The notes beneath the pieces are model-generated. The model did not search any database. It was not told the origin of the DNA and saw only the letters and a program-made list of their open reading frames with translations. The position numbers were made by a program, and so were the translations under genes. A stretch of DNA of 64,000 nt from Hyaloscypha bicolor E (lineage: Eukaryota > Ascomycota > Leotiomycetes > Helotiales > Hyaloscyphaceae): NCBI RefSeq assembly GCF_002865645.1, contig NW_020194555.1, positions 3,002,288 through 3,066,287 of the forward strand, written 5' to 3'. Positions within the stretch are counted from its first letter, which is position 1; each line of letters starts with the position of its first letter. This document shows positions 10,967-20,768 of this stretch, piece by piece.

Positions 10967-12540
10967 ATGTCTAGTTCGCACCACCCCCGACCTCCTTCCT
11001 CCTCCTCTTCGATGTCTCATCACAGTTAAGTTGGTGAGCCTGGTCCAAGCCGAGCTCACAGAACACAACCCCGCCCCCCTTCCTCGGGATCATCGTCCTC
11101 AGAAGTGTCTCATCAAAGCCAGGTTGGTCAGCCCGGGCAAAGCGCACCCAGAGGCCATTCAGGTCCTCCTACATCTTCGGGATCTGCGCCATTGAAGTCT
11201 CACAGAAGCCAAGAGTCCAGAGCACCCGGCCCCTTCGAGCCAGCCTGGGGACCTTGTCCAAAAGAGTCATATGACGAATTGGAGCGAGATCCTCTGAACG
11301 GGGAGAAGGTCGAGGAGATGAAGGACGAAGACGCCAGGGCGGGGTTCATCACTGAACGAGCCAGCTTTTGGATCCAATCAATTCACCCACCAGGCGTCAA
11401 CTATGATATGTACAGGGCAGCTATCGAGGACGCCAGAAACAGAATCTTCTACAGCCAAGTACCGCAACATCGAGACTTCCCCCTCCAGTAAGGCTGATCT
11501 TTGTAAGTTGAAGCTCCTTGCTTACTGTGCCGTTTTCTAATTAAGAAATTGAGAGAAATGTTTCCCCTTCCAGAAGCACACTCTCAAAATGAAGCCCAGG
11601 ATAGAGAAAAACGCGCTCGCTTTAACCCAGATGCTGCTACGGTTCGGAAAAACTTGGATGACGTTCGCAACGAACTCCAGCAGAGTTCGCTAGGTAGAAC
11701 TCTTCAAAACGTTGTTTGTGCCGCGCTCTCGGTTTGCAAGCTCGAGAAGATCGTTGCGTTCGGAGCTGGTACCATTTGTCCTCCGTACGAACCAACACAT
11801 CACATCTCCAAAGCACATTGAAATAGACATGCAGCTTTATTAGCTATCCGAGACAATTTGCAAGCCAAAGATGTCTCGAAGGGGAAGGAAATTAAAATCT
11901 TTCTTCCGGACTCTTCCTATACTCGACTCGACCGCGAGGTTCTTGGGAAGTATGGCATGACAGTTGTTGACGGGGACTTTGGCTGCCAGGCTGGATTCGT
12001 CTTGGCCGACAAGAAAGCACTAGTTGTCGTTTTCGACATGCCTCCCGATATATTTCCGCTTTTCTGGGAGACAGGCAGACCTGTGGCGTTTCTTTGCGGC
12101 ACGCCTCTCGATAAGTACCATTATCGAGACAGCCCAATATACTTTACCACCCTGCATGATCACAAAGGCGAAGTGGTCGATGTTCCTGCTTCTGGCCCGT
12201 AAGTCCTTATTCAATATTATATTTTAATTTCCCCTAGAATTTGAGAGGCTGTGGATATTTACTTACCTGACCTTTAGAGATATGCAGCAGAGTATGGACC
12301 GCATGCTTGGAGTTTATCATGACATGACCAAATTAATTTGAGGCATTTGAATTTAGGGACTTTCAACAGGAATCTTTCGGGAAAACCGACCCTGGATGGA
12401 CACAATGGAGTGACCCACCTTGGTCCTCAGCCCATTTTGTACATGCGAATGAAGAAACTTCCGTCCGACAATTGGCCCATTGGCTGGGGACCAGGAGGCG
12501 GAAACGTTGGTATGTGCATCCCAAATATCAAGGTCCCTGA
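10967..12540 (+). CDS. SRR1-like domain protein with in-frame TAA at codon 21
   Basis: The SRR1-like domain is seen across two exons: KIVAFGAGTICPP before an intron at 11785-11826, then HAALLAIRDNLQ and DREVLGKYGMTVVDGDFG after it. SRR1 proteins are linked to circadian or heme-related regulation in plants and yeast; the role of the filamentous-fungal branch is not settled. Exons used are 10967-11487, 11554-11784, 11827-12198 and at least one more; the 3' part is uncertain. One plausible end is a Trp-rich segment (DPGWTQWSDPPWSSAHF) stopping at 12540. The N-terminus is a Ser/Pro-rich low-complexity region with two copies of a unit like SHQSQVGQPG. In the first copy the Gln codon position is TAA (11027-11029), and the frame stays open beyond it. 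If that stop is real, translation could start at the ATG at 11318 with the SRR1 domain intact. Without that rescue the locus is a pseudogene. Confidence 0.6.
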
Positions 12541-12811
12541 ATACGGGATACAACGAGAACCACTTAAGTGGAGAGATCTTCTTCGCCCTGAGGAACGGGC
12601 AGCCAAATATCCAGAAATAATTAAGCGAATCAACCTCCTTGGCTACGTTGATGGAGTAATATTTGTCGACTCATTCGATTGGCGCGGATGTAAGAGGAAA
12701 GCAAAGGAGACTGGCCGTTATAGCAAGGTTAGAAGTCTTGAGTTCAAGACCGTAAATTTGTACACCCGGCTGGCATCGGCTGAGGAAATACTCAGAGACA
12801 ATACGCACTAG
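12541..12811 (+). other. Open coding-like frame after the SRR1-like gene
   Basis: A frame open from about 12338 to the TAG at 12809-12811 differs from the frame used for the putative SRR1-like C-terminus. Its second half reads like protein (WRDLLRPEERAAKYPEII, then GYVDGVIFVDSFDW). It could be the true last exon of the SRR1-like gene by another splice, or a separate exon or relic. No good splice join into the upstream frame was found. Confidence 0.35.
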
Positions 12812-12976
12812 GAGCAATGTTCGAGTTTTGAGTTGAGATCGAGTATTATCGGGTATTTGTAAATTAGCTGCTGTTGGACTATGCATGCATGCATGGCTTT
12901 CACAAAACTGATCTGACTTGACTTGACTTCCTTGCGTGCGGACTTGATTCCAGCTTAACCAAGGCCATCAAATCAA

Positions 12977-15900
12977 TCATCGCGGCCGATTTGCTCGATA
13001 TTGTCCCTTTCGGCGTGATCTCCAATTGTTGTTGCCTTTCTTTGGCCTCTTCTTCGATCTCCGTAGCCTAAGAACCGTCTGCAGTCGCTGAAGTACCCCA
13101 GGCTGGATTTTCATGGCTTCTGCCTCGGCGTCATCCCAATCGGTAGATTGAAGAGAGACTACCTCCAAGTATTCGATGCCTCCGCGGGATTTGATCACTT
13201 CAACCAACCCAGGGTCGGAAGACATTCCACCCGGGGAGAAAATCGTGGCAGGTGTCGAGAAGTATGCATGGTATTTGGGTTCTTCTTTCGGGCAATGGGA
13301 ATTTTTGATATGCGTGCAGAGGAGGTTTGGATGAGCCCCATTTTCGACTAACAATCTCAAAGTGGCCGCCAACTCTTTCCGATAATGATCAGCATCTGCA
13401 CAGACCCAAGGTTCTGAGATCCTGAGATCCTCAATAAGTTCGAGCATGTACTGCCAAGTGCTGCATCCAGAGAATCTCTCGTTTGGATTGGCCCCTTTTT
13501 TCAGGAGGAGAGACACCAGCTCGGAACTTACTGTCATATCTGAGTACGCAATGTAGTCGAGTAGCGGGCGCCCAGGCTTCCTGAACAATTTGTCTCCGTT
13601 CAATTTGAGCTTCTCTCTTACATACTCTGTCAAGCCAAACGATAGTGTAAGAGCTAGAAAATTGTCTCGATTGGTTCTCGTGCGCACGTCGGTTGGGTGA
13701 CGGAATCTCATAAAACTGGCCCAGTGCGCTCCCAGAATTCGAAGATCCAACAGTTCTCCCCTCGGCGTTAGAATCTCTTGAGGCTCTTCTTGCCAGCGAT
13801 GCATGACGATACTGTCTAATTCATCCAGAGACTGAACATACGAGTTGCCAGTCACCTCCATCGCCCAGCGGGCATGCTGGAGAGCAGCCTCAACCAACTG
13901 CGAAATTGGTTCAAGATGGTTATGAACAGTGCGCAATGGTTGGCGGGGCGTGACATATTTCAAGTGGAGAAGCCACGCCTTCAACAGGCTTTCGTCCGCG
14001 TTGAATGATTTCTGAGTGCGAGAGAGAAGCAGGAGTTTTGTGTTTGGTAGGTCAAGAAAATCTCGAACACTTCGATGGAGATACTGAATAACCTTCGTAC
14101 CAAATTCAAGAACCTCTAACAATCCCCCGCATCGACTCTTCAGCCTCGCGGCCATTTCTTTGCAGCGATAAGATACGTGGTCGGAACTCAGGAGTTGTTT
14201 TGGTGGGCATAAGACTACTGCGCTATCCTTTTCTTCGGCCAGTGACAATATCAGGAGAGAAATCGGCGGAGGTGGCGGTCGAGAGTAATCTTTAGTTCTG
14301 AAAATTGGTCTATTGGCGGCTTGCATAATCTGGAAATACTGTGACGATTGTTCGTAATAGAACGGCTGAATATGATTTATCAGGATGTGCTTGTAAAAGC
14401 TTTCGAGATCAGCAGGAAGCTCGCGAAGTCGTCTTTGGAGATCTGAAATATGATCTCGATTTGTAAAGCCATCAAGGAGTGAATTCACAGCAAGTTTAAC
14501 CCAGAGAAAAACACCAGAGGCTTTGGTGACGATTTCCAAGGTCAAATTATCGGCGCTTTCCGCATGCAATTGGCGTAATTCTCTCATCCTCTCGTGCCCG
14601 TTGATTTTGTCATCGATATACCCGCTTATGTCATTGAAAGTTAGGTCTTGAAGTTTAAGGCTCGGAGAGGGTCGAAAAGCGTCTTCGAATACAAGCCAAG
14701 GACGGCTCGAAATGCATATCTTGATATTGGCAGACTCTGCCAACCCGGTGAAGAGAGAAATAATCTCAACGTAGCTTCCATCCAGGTCGCATTCATACTC
14801 ATCGAGGCCGTCGATGAAAAGGCACACGCGAGTTTGGTCCTGAGTTCGAAGAGCATCAAAAGCTCGCCTAAGAATATCGCGGATCCACTGGAAGTCTTGT
14901 CGCCATTCAACCGGCTCGACATACCTGGAGTATCTCCGTATTAGCATTTTCTGACTGTGAACGAATTAGAGAGCCGAAACAGCCTCTCACGTAGATTCAC
15001 CCTGAAAACATGAGAGCAGAAACGACTTGCGATACGTCACGGAGAGGAAACTGACGCCTAGAGAAATAGACCTACTCATCCTGCCACTGGTCGGGCAATA
15101 TGATAGGGATTAGGTCTCTATGTTGAGAAAGGAGCTGGTGGAGAAGAGATCGCAGCAAGCCATTCTGAGACAGCAGGCCATTCTGAGACTTGAGGTCTGT
15201 TGCACCGCTGGTCCAAAAGAAAAACGAGGCGACTATGAGGGGCAATTCCCCACACCAAGCACGTAAGAGGTCCTTGGTCTGTTTGTGATCATAGATGTAT
15301 CTCATCAGTGTCGATTTACCAGACCCAGCTTTTCCATTGATCCAGTAAATACCCTCGCCGTCCTTCAACCATTGGGCAAAATTACTCCACGGTCGGTCTT
15401 CTGCAGCTGGATCCTTGAAGATCCATTGGAATGTTGCAGCATGAGCCTCCACGATTCGGTTGTAACGTTCCGACATCGATGGTATTCGCAAGCTGCGAAG
15501 TATGTGATCCTCAGCTCGCCGCCGGGCCTCCAACTCTTGCTCCTGATTGATCGGATGGTCAAGTTTGGTGGTTCCAGAAGGCGTCCTACTTGCATCCACT
15601 TCGTGAACAGCTTTTAGAAGTATCGATCGAGTTTTTTCATGTTCCTTGACCGTAGTTTCCTTGACTTCTGTGTGAAGTTGGGTGATGGTATTGGTTTGCT
15701 TGAAGATGGACGACTCGAATAGCTTGCTATTCTTGGCCAGAGCTGATATGATACGTTGGAAAGCTTCCTCCGAAGTAACAGGGCTCTGGGATACTGCTGC
15801 CAGGTTGAATCGATCTCTTCAAAATGTCAGAAGAGAACGGCTGAATTGTGGATGGCAATTGAATATCTCTAAACAGCATACATCACAACTCACCTGAAAG

Positions 15901-16327
15901 ATGTTAACACATGGAACTCTAGCTGACTTCGATATGCAGCTAATTGAGCCTCTTCAACCTCTAACTCTTTCTGCGACCATACACCCTTCAGCGCATGGAC
16001 GAAAGCAAGTCGCTTACTATTACCTTCTCCTAACTTCAGCTTATCCAAACGTTTCATCACTCTCTCCGAGAGATTGATGCAGCCCTTGCACAACTCTTCC
16101 AGGGCTTTATCATCGTCTGTTTGAGGGATGGCACTAGCCGCTTGGGCTCCATCTTTCAGCTTCTTGGAGAGTCTTAGCAGATCTTGAATCACAATTTCGA
16201 CATTATAGGCTTCTTGCGTCGTGCCATGTAATGACAATTCTCGAGTCTTCGATAAGATTTTCGCGCTGACATCCACGAACTGTACGACGCTGCCGGCCAG
16301 CGATATAGCTTTGAGGGGATCGAGCAT
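12977..16327 (-). CDS. NACHT-domain STAND receptor, 1050 aa
   Basis: Fungal NLR-like protein. Three exons (15894-16327, 15076-15816, 12977-14954) with introns of 77 and 121 nt join in frame to 1050 residues. The ATG at 16327 gives MLDPLKAISLAGSVVQFVD, which is the start of the fungal STAND N-terminal (helo-like) domain seen in many of these receptors; a further open frame upstream lacks an ATG. NACHT landmarks are WINGKAGSGKST (Walker A, about residues 303-314) and LFIDGLDEYECD (Walker B, about 437-448), then ISSRPW, the usual sensor-like site. The region after it resembles the helical domain that follows NACHT in such proteins. The C-terminus has two weak ankyrin-like units (LLLKKGANPNE, LLVENGAHPNL) and a basic tail. 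No repeat array of the usual length is present, so the sensor is short. No disabling stop was found. Known role of the class: self/non-self recognition and regulated cell death. Confidence 0.85.
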
Positions 16328-18299
16328 GTTGAAAGCAGAGCTGGACCATCCACTCACGAAATCGACTGATCAACTTGACTGCTCAATTTTATGTGGACAG
16401 ACAAAATCCAGACAGAGAAAAGTATCATGACATGATGGAAAGAGAGTGACGCTGAGCCTTGCCTAAGTGAGACATATGCAGCCGTGTCGAACAAAAGGTG
16501 TAGCATGTGCGCAGGAGCACGACAGGCTTCTTACGAGGCAGATTTTGGCCAAGCCACCCACGCTCCGAAATTTTCCAACTTTTCGGGGTTGTACTGTACA
16601 AGTCTGCTTGAGATCAGTAGTTGCAGGAGTTATATGCATGCGAAATTGGTGACCTCTGTTTCACAACTATTTGGCAACCCTGGGTGATATTGGCACTTCA
16701 AGGTGGCGGAAATGAAGAGAAGAATAGGCTGCTGGTCAAGGCCGTTGAAAAGTCGATCTTCGGGCCAGTGATGTCCTTTTGAGACACCGCCGAACCTTGA
16801 TGGCCCATTGTGCAAATCATTTCTCTTCCGAACCCAAGCTGCAATTCTGTCCTGAAGCTAGGAAATTGGACTATCTTAAGTCTATTGCACTGGATTCCAG
16901 TGATTCACCGGATGTGCACGCCATCCTCTCTATTGTTCAAAGTCAATAACACACTGATATGAATATGCTCCGGAAAGGAGGGGAAAAAAAACATGCCCTC
17001 TCCTGATTTCGTCTCTCAAATGCATACCGCGATATATGTGAGATTATGGCCGATCCTCAACGACCGCCGGAAAACCCCCGATAGCCAAACCATGAACGCC
17101 CCTGGATAACTCCTATGGATTGCCTTCCGATGAGGTACCAATTGATGGAAGAGTTAAGCTAAGTGATTAATCCTGTAAGATATAATCCGACGCCGGTGAA
17201 GGAAGGAGGTGAACAGTGAAAAGGGTTAATGAGAACCTAGTTACTAGCTTACAGTTGACGGAGCTGTCGGATCTACGTTCGAATGTGACTGTTGCTATAC
17301 AGTAGAGAGAGTTGTTTGTGAGATGTTATCGTAGGAGAGAAGCTTTGAGACGGCCCATAAAGAACGAATCACAAATAGCCGCCTTCGTTCGGATTCGATT
17401 ACCACGTCTTCTCTTCGGGTTCATCGTTCTGAATAAACTCGTCGCTCTGAAAAGGCTCGTCGTTCTGAAGAGGCTTGTCCTTCTTGGATTCCAATTTAAG
17501 CCGTTTCCCTGACTCAAACCACCCTTCTACAAAGCGGAAAAGTATTGTTTTCGGTCTCTTTTGCAGAACCTCTTCAGAGAATATGTGCTGCGCACCCCAA
17601 GCTATAGTTAAGTCCGAACAAAAAATGGCAAGTATCCATATGACAGCATGTTCTTTCCATGACAGCGCCTTGAAGCTTGTCTAAAAGTCTGATTGCTCTG
17701 GCGTTTTACGATCTCTTCGTAGCTCGTTCCATTGCTTGTTGCTTCGTCTAAAAGATGTAATGGTGAAATTCAAGAATTTCAATGGATGGAAGGACCGTGT
17801 AGCATTGCAGGGGTTCTGAGTTTGTGCGGGGGAGGGGGAGGGCGGGCTTGAAAGCGCGATGTAGGAATCGATTGAAGGTAAACATCTTTTCGGAATGGTG
17901 TCATCAAATACGAATTGGGGATACGAATTTGTTTTTTCCCAGTAGTGAGGACACCGGAAGTAAGATGTTGAATGAGATCCTTGATTATTCCGGGCGCGTG
18001 ATGTCCAGGGAGGAGAGGAATGATGAAGACTGCTCAGAACAAGCCGCAACCACCAAATCTTGAATACTCAATTGTCAAGGGCCAACTCGCGGCCATGGGG
18101 TTGAAAAGACCACAAATGGGTCAATAATGTCTTGGGATCCATTTGAAATTGGCAAAGATCACGTGATTGACTCAAATTTTGGCACTAGCAAAGGCACTGT
18201 GGAATCTAAGCGAGTCTCTCCCACACCACCGCCAGACTTTCTAGAAATTCCAAACGACATCGACGACTTCAATTTCGACAACCCCTCGCAACCGCAATC
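16328..18299. other. Intergenic gap, no gene supported
   Basis: Shared upstream region of the NACHT receptor (minus) and RPS17 (plus). No family motif was found in any frame. An imperfect 18-bp tandem array lies at about 17420-17485. An ATG at 18127 opens an 81-codon frame that overlaps the RPS17 start in another frame; it is probably not translated if transcription starts further down. Confidence 0.5.
17420..17485. repeat. Imperfect 18-bp tandem repeat, about 3.5 copies
   Basis: Units near 17420, 17438 and 17456 share the core TCGTYCTGAADARG and differ at a few positions; a fourth, weaker unit follows. Read on the minus strand the repeat would give a TSLFRT-type hexapeptide, but that frame has no ATG. 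Confidence 0.6.
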
Positions 18300-18838
18300 A
18301 TGGGTCGCGTTCGTACCAAGACCGTCAAGAAGTCCGCCAAGGTCATCATTGAGCGATACTACCCCAAGTTGACCCTCGATTTCGAGACCAACAAGAGAAT
18401 CTGCGATGAGATTGCAATCATTGCCTCGAAGCGTCTCCGCAACAAGGTACGACGGCATATTATGGAGAAGGTCAGATTCAATTTCTAACAATTTCAAAGA
18501 TTGCTGGCTACACAACACATTTGATGAAACGTATTCAACGTGGTCCCGTCCGTGGTATCTCCTTCAAGCTCCAAGAAGAAGAGCGTGAGCGAAAGGATCA
18601 ATACGTCCCCGAAGTTTCTGCCCTCGACTTCACTCAGAACGAGAACGGACTGGAGGTGGATACTGAGACAAAGGATCTCCTCAAGAGCCTTGGTGTATGT
18701 TCTCTGACGACCAAAATGAGTCAGCAGGTTCTGACAATTTCACAGTTCGATTCTATTCCAGTAAACGTCGTCCCAGTCTCCCAACAACAAACCGTCGAGC
18801 GTCCCCGCAGATTCAACGATCGTCCTCCACGTGCATAG
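18300..18838 (+). CDS. RPS17: 40S ribosomal protein eS17
   Basis: Cytosolic small-subunit ribosomal protein of 144 residues. Three exons (18300-18446, 18500-18694, 18746-18838) with introns of 53 and 51 nt, both with clean GTACGA/GTATGT donors and CAAAG/CACAG acceptors; the total is 435 nt. The start [20 protein letters not shown] is the invariant N-terminus of the family. It continues with [17 protein letters not shown] and, after intron 1, [19 protein letters not shown], which is also diagnostic. The C-terminus is the short Arg/Pro-rich tail typical of fungi. Length matches the family. The gene converges with the Rtr1 gene on the other strand. A strong constitutive promoter is expected but was not localised by motif. 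Confidence 0.97.
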
Positions 18839-19243
18839 GTTTGAGTCATTTGCAGCGAGATGGGTATGGATGGAATGGCACGAATCTGGTTGCTACACGG
18901 CGTATTCATGGCAGGTTGTGCATACTAGGTCAATGTGAGACATTTTCCACCCAAGGTGTCGCCGATTCTCCTCTGGAGATGACGCTTGATTGCCAATTTC
19001 TTTTCCCTGCTATGTGAACCTCTGCCGGATTGATTCCTGAGTACGCGACCAACCAGCAAGGATCAAGATACTCAGAGCAACAATTGATTTAAGGTCCCTT
19101 TGCCCTACAATTAAACTGCTCAACGTAACACGCTGGAAAACGAAATCTTGGGGGGATTTTCATTTCCTTTTTATGGAAATCTTGCAATATGGGTATCATA
19201 AGTTCTCACTCTAAATCAAAACCCGTAAACGCCGATCCTCTGA
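18839..19243. other. Convergent 3' region, nothing recognised
   Basis: About 400 nt between the 3' ends of RPS17 (plus) and Rtr1 (minus). No gene or repeat recognised; probably the overlapping 3' untranslated regions and terminators of both. Confidence 0.5.
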
Positions 19244-20122
19244 CTACATCCTCCAATCCGTATCTGGATCTTCTTCGTTCTCTAAATCTTCAGTATGGCG
19301 TCTCTGTCGTCGACTGCCAAACTCAGGTGTGTGTCCTTCTAATGTCAGATGCATCGTATCCACCCTCCCACTGAGATCATCCAAAGATGGAGCTTGGGCA
19401 GGCCTCTGAACTTCTTTCTCTTGGATGTTCACGTCCACCAGACCATTCTTGGCCGCCAGACCGGTGTCGCCCCTTTCTAACGCTAGATCTGCAGCATCCT
19501 GTTGCTTGACTGCCTTGCCTCCCTCCAGGTTCAATTTCTCCAAGCCTTCAGCAATAGCGCCTTCCGCAGACTTTGGCTCGTCCAGAAGATCAATATTGAC
19601 CGTCGATCCAGCAGCGTCCCTCTCCCAAGCTGGACTCTCACTCAGCTGTACCCTCACATATAGAGCTCTCTTGGCACACGCTTCTGAGCACCACTTCTCT
19701 AACTCCTCTTTCTCCACAACTCTGAAGTCCTTCGCCTTGCCATTCGTCCCTAGAATCCTGTATTTGCCCCCACTGCCATCCTTCACTCGAGCATTCGGAC
19801 ATAGAGTGTAGCCACATTTCTCGTTGGTATTGCGTTCGTGAATCAACTCATCGTAGTCAGTTGGTTGAAAGGGTCGGAGGAACTGCTTGAATTCTTTTGC
19901 ATCGGTGGGAGATGGATTCGAGGCATCGTATGGTGATTTCGCAAGAGGGTAATCTATGAGTGTCTCTGTCGAAAAGAAGATATTGAGCTCGATGTCTTTG
20001 CGTTGCTGGATAAGATTTGCATGGTACAGAGCTACCTCGCGGTCTCGATCTTCCTTCGATGATGTTGTGGCGGGGTAAGACGCCTTCTTCAGAATGGACT
20101 TGGGCTGCTTGGCAGTCGCCAT
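19244..20122 (-). CDS. RTR1: Rtr1/RPAP2-type RNA polymerase II CTD phosphatase
   Basis: Intronless gene of 292 residues. Rtr1/RPAP2 proteins remove Ser5 phosphate from the RNA polymerase II C-terminal domain and shuttle between cytoplasm and nucleus. Seen: the family zinc-binding pattern, CGYTLCPN near residue 105 and WCSEACAKRALYVRVQLSES near residue 150, giving a C-x4-C then C-x3-C arrangement with the conserved alpha-helical run after it. The N-terminus carries the helix with HANLIQQRKDIELNIF and the loop rich in Pro typical of this fold. The C-terminal third is acidic and probably disordered. The start ATG at 20122 (MATAKQPKS) was chosen because the frame above it has no better ATG. The gene is divergent from the BBC1-like gene and convergent with RPS17. 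Confidence 0.88.
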   Translation of the reverse strand: MATAKQPKSILKKASYPATTSSKEDRDREVALYHANLIQQRKDIELNIFFSTETLIDYPLAKSPYDASNPSPTDAKEFKQFLRPFQPTDYDELIHERNTNEKCGYTLCPNARVKDGSGGKYRILGTNGKAKDFRVVEKEELEKWCSEACAKRALYVRVQLSESPAWERDAAGSTVNIDLLDEPKSAEGAIAEGLEKLNLEGGKAVKQQDAADLALERGDTGLAAKNGLVDVNIQEKEVQRPAQAPSLDDLSGRVDTMHLTLEGHTPEFGSRRQRRHTEDLENEEDPDTDWRM

Positions 20123-20768
20123 GGCTGCTACCGTGGAATAGAATGGTCTGTGACCATCTATTGAAGAAGGAGACGTGTCCACAAACGCGTCAATTCGAAG
20201 ATTATTGTATTACTGAACCCGGAGGCAAACATTCGAAATGATGCGGGAAAGTCGGAGTGAGCAGAAGCGATGACACCCCTGCTCGCCCATCTACGCCGCG
20301 TCCCACTTCAGCCGGAACAACCTTTACCACTCCACCGCCTGTGTTCCGAGCTGTGTGATGCGGCCAAGGCTCCTCTGCTCTCTTAAACTCGCGAGCGGTT
20401 TTATAATTTCAACTTGAACGCCGTCTGAACGCTTCGCTTGGTAAACTGCTGCAATTCTGGTATTTGACGGGCCTGAATAATTGTCCATTCTCACAAAAGC
20501 CGTTTCACCCATCACCATTCATGCGCTGACGTAGACTAGCACGTTTAGATACACAACGCCCCGCTCTCCTACACATCGCACTTCTGCTTCCCTGGCCTAT
20601 ACGGCAGCACATACTGTGGCATTACGTACCGTTGCACACAGCCCAATTTACGAATAACGTCAAACCGAGTGCCAGAGCTGCCTCCGGGCTCTCTCTCCAT
20701 CAACCCCCCCATAGGCAGCAGGCTGAGCAAGCTTGTCAAAGCACAATTTGCTCCCAAGCACGCTCAAG
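20123..20768. other. Divergent promoter region, Rtr1 and BBC1-like
   Basis: About 650 nt between two divergently transcribed genes. It should carry both promoters and leaders. No specific operator site was recognised, and no further gene is supported. Confidence 0.5.

Noticed and set aside
11022..11064. Intron that would remove the TAA of the SRR1-like gene (GTTAAG donor, CTCACAG acceptor)
   Set aside because: Only 37 nt long and it would shift the following frame away from the conserved one.
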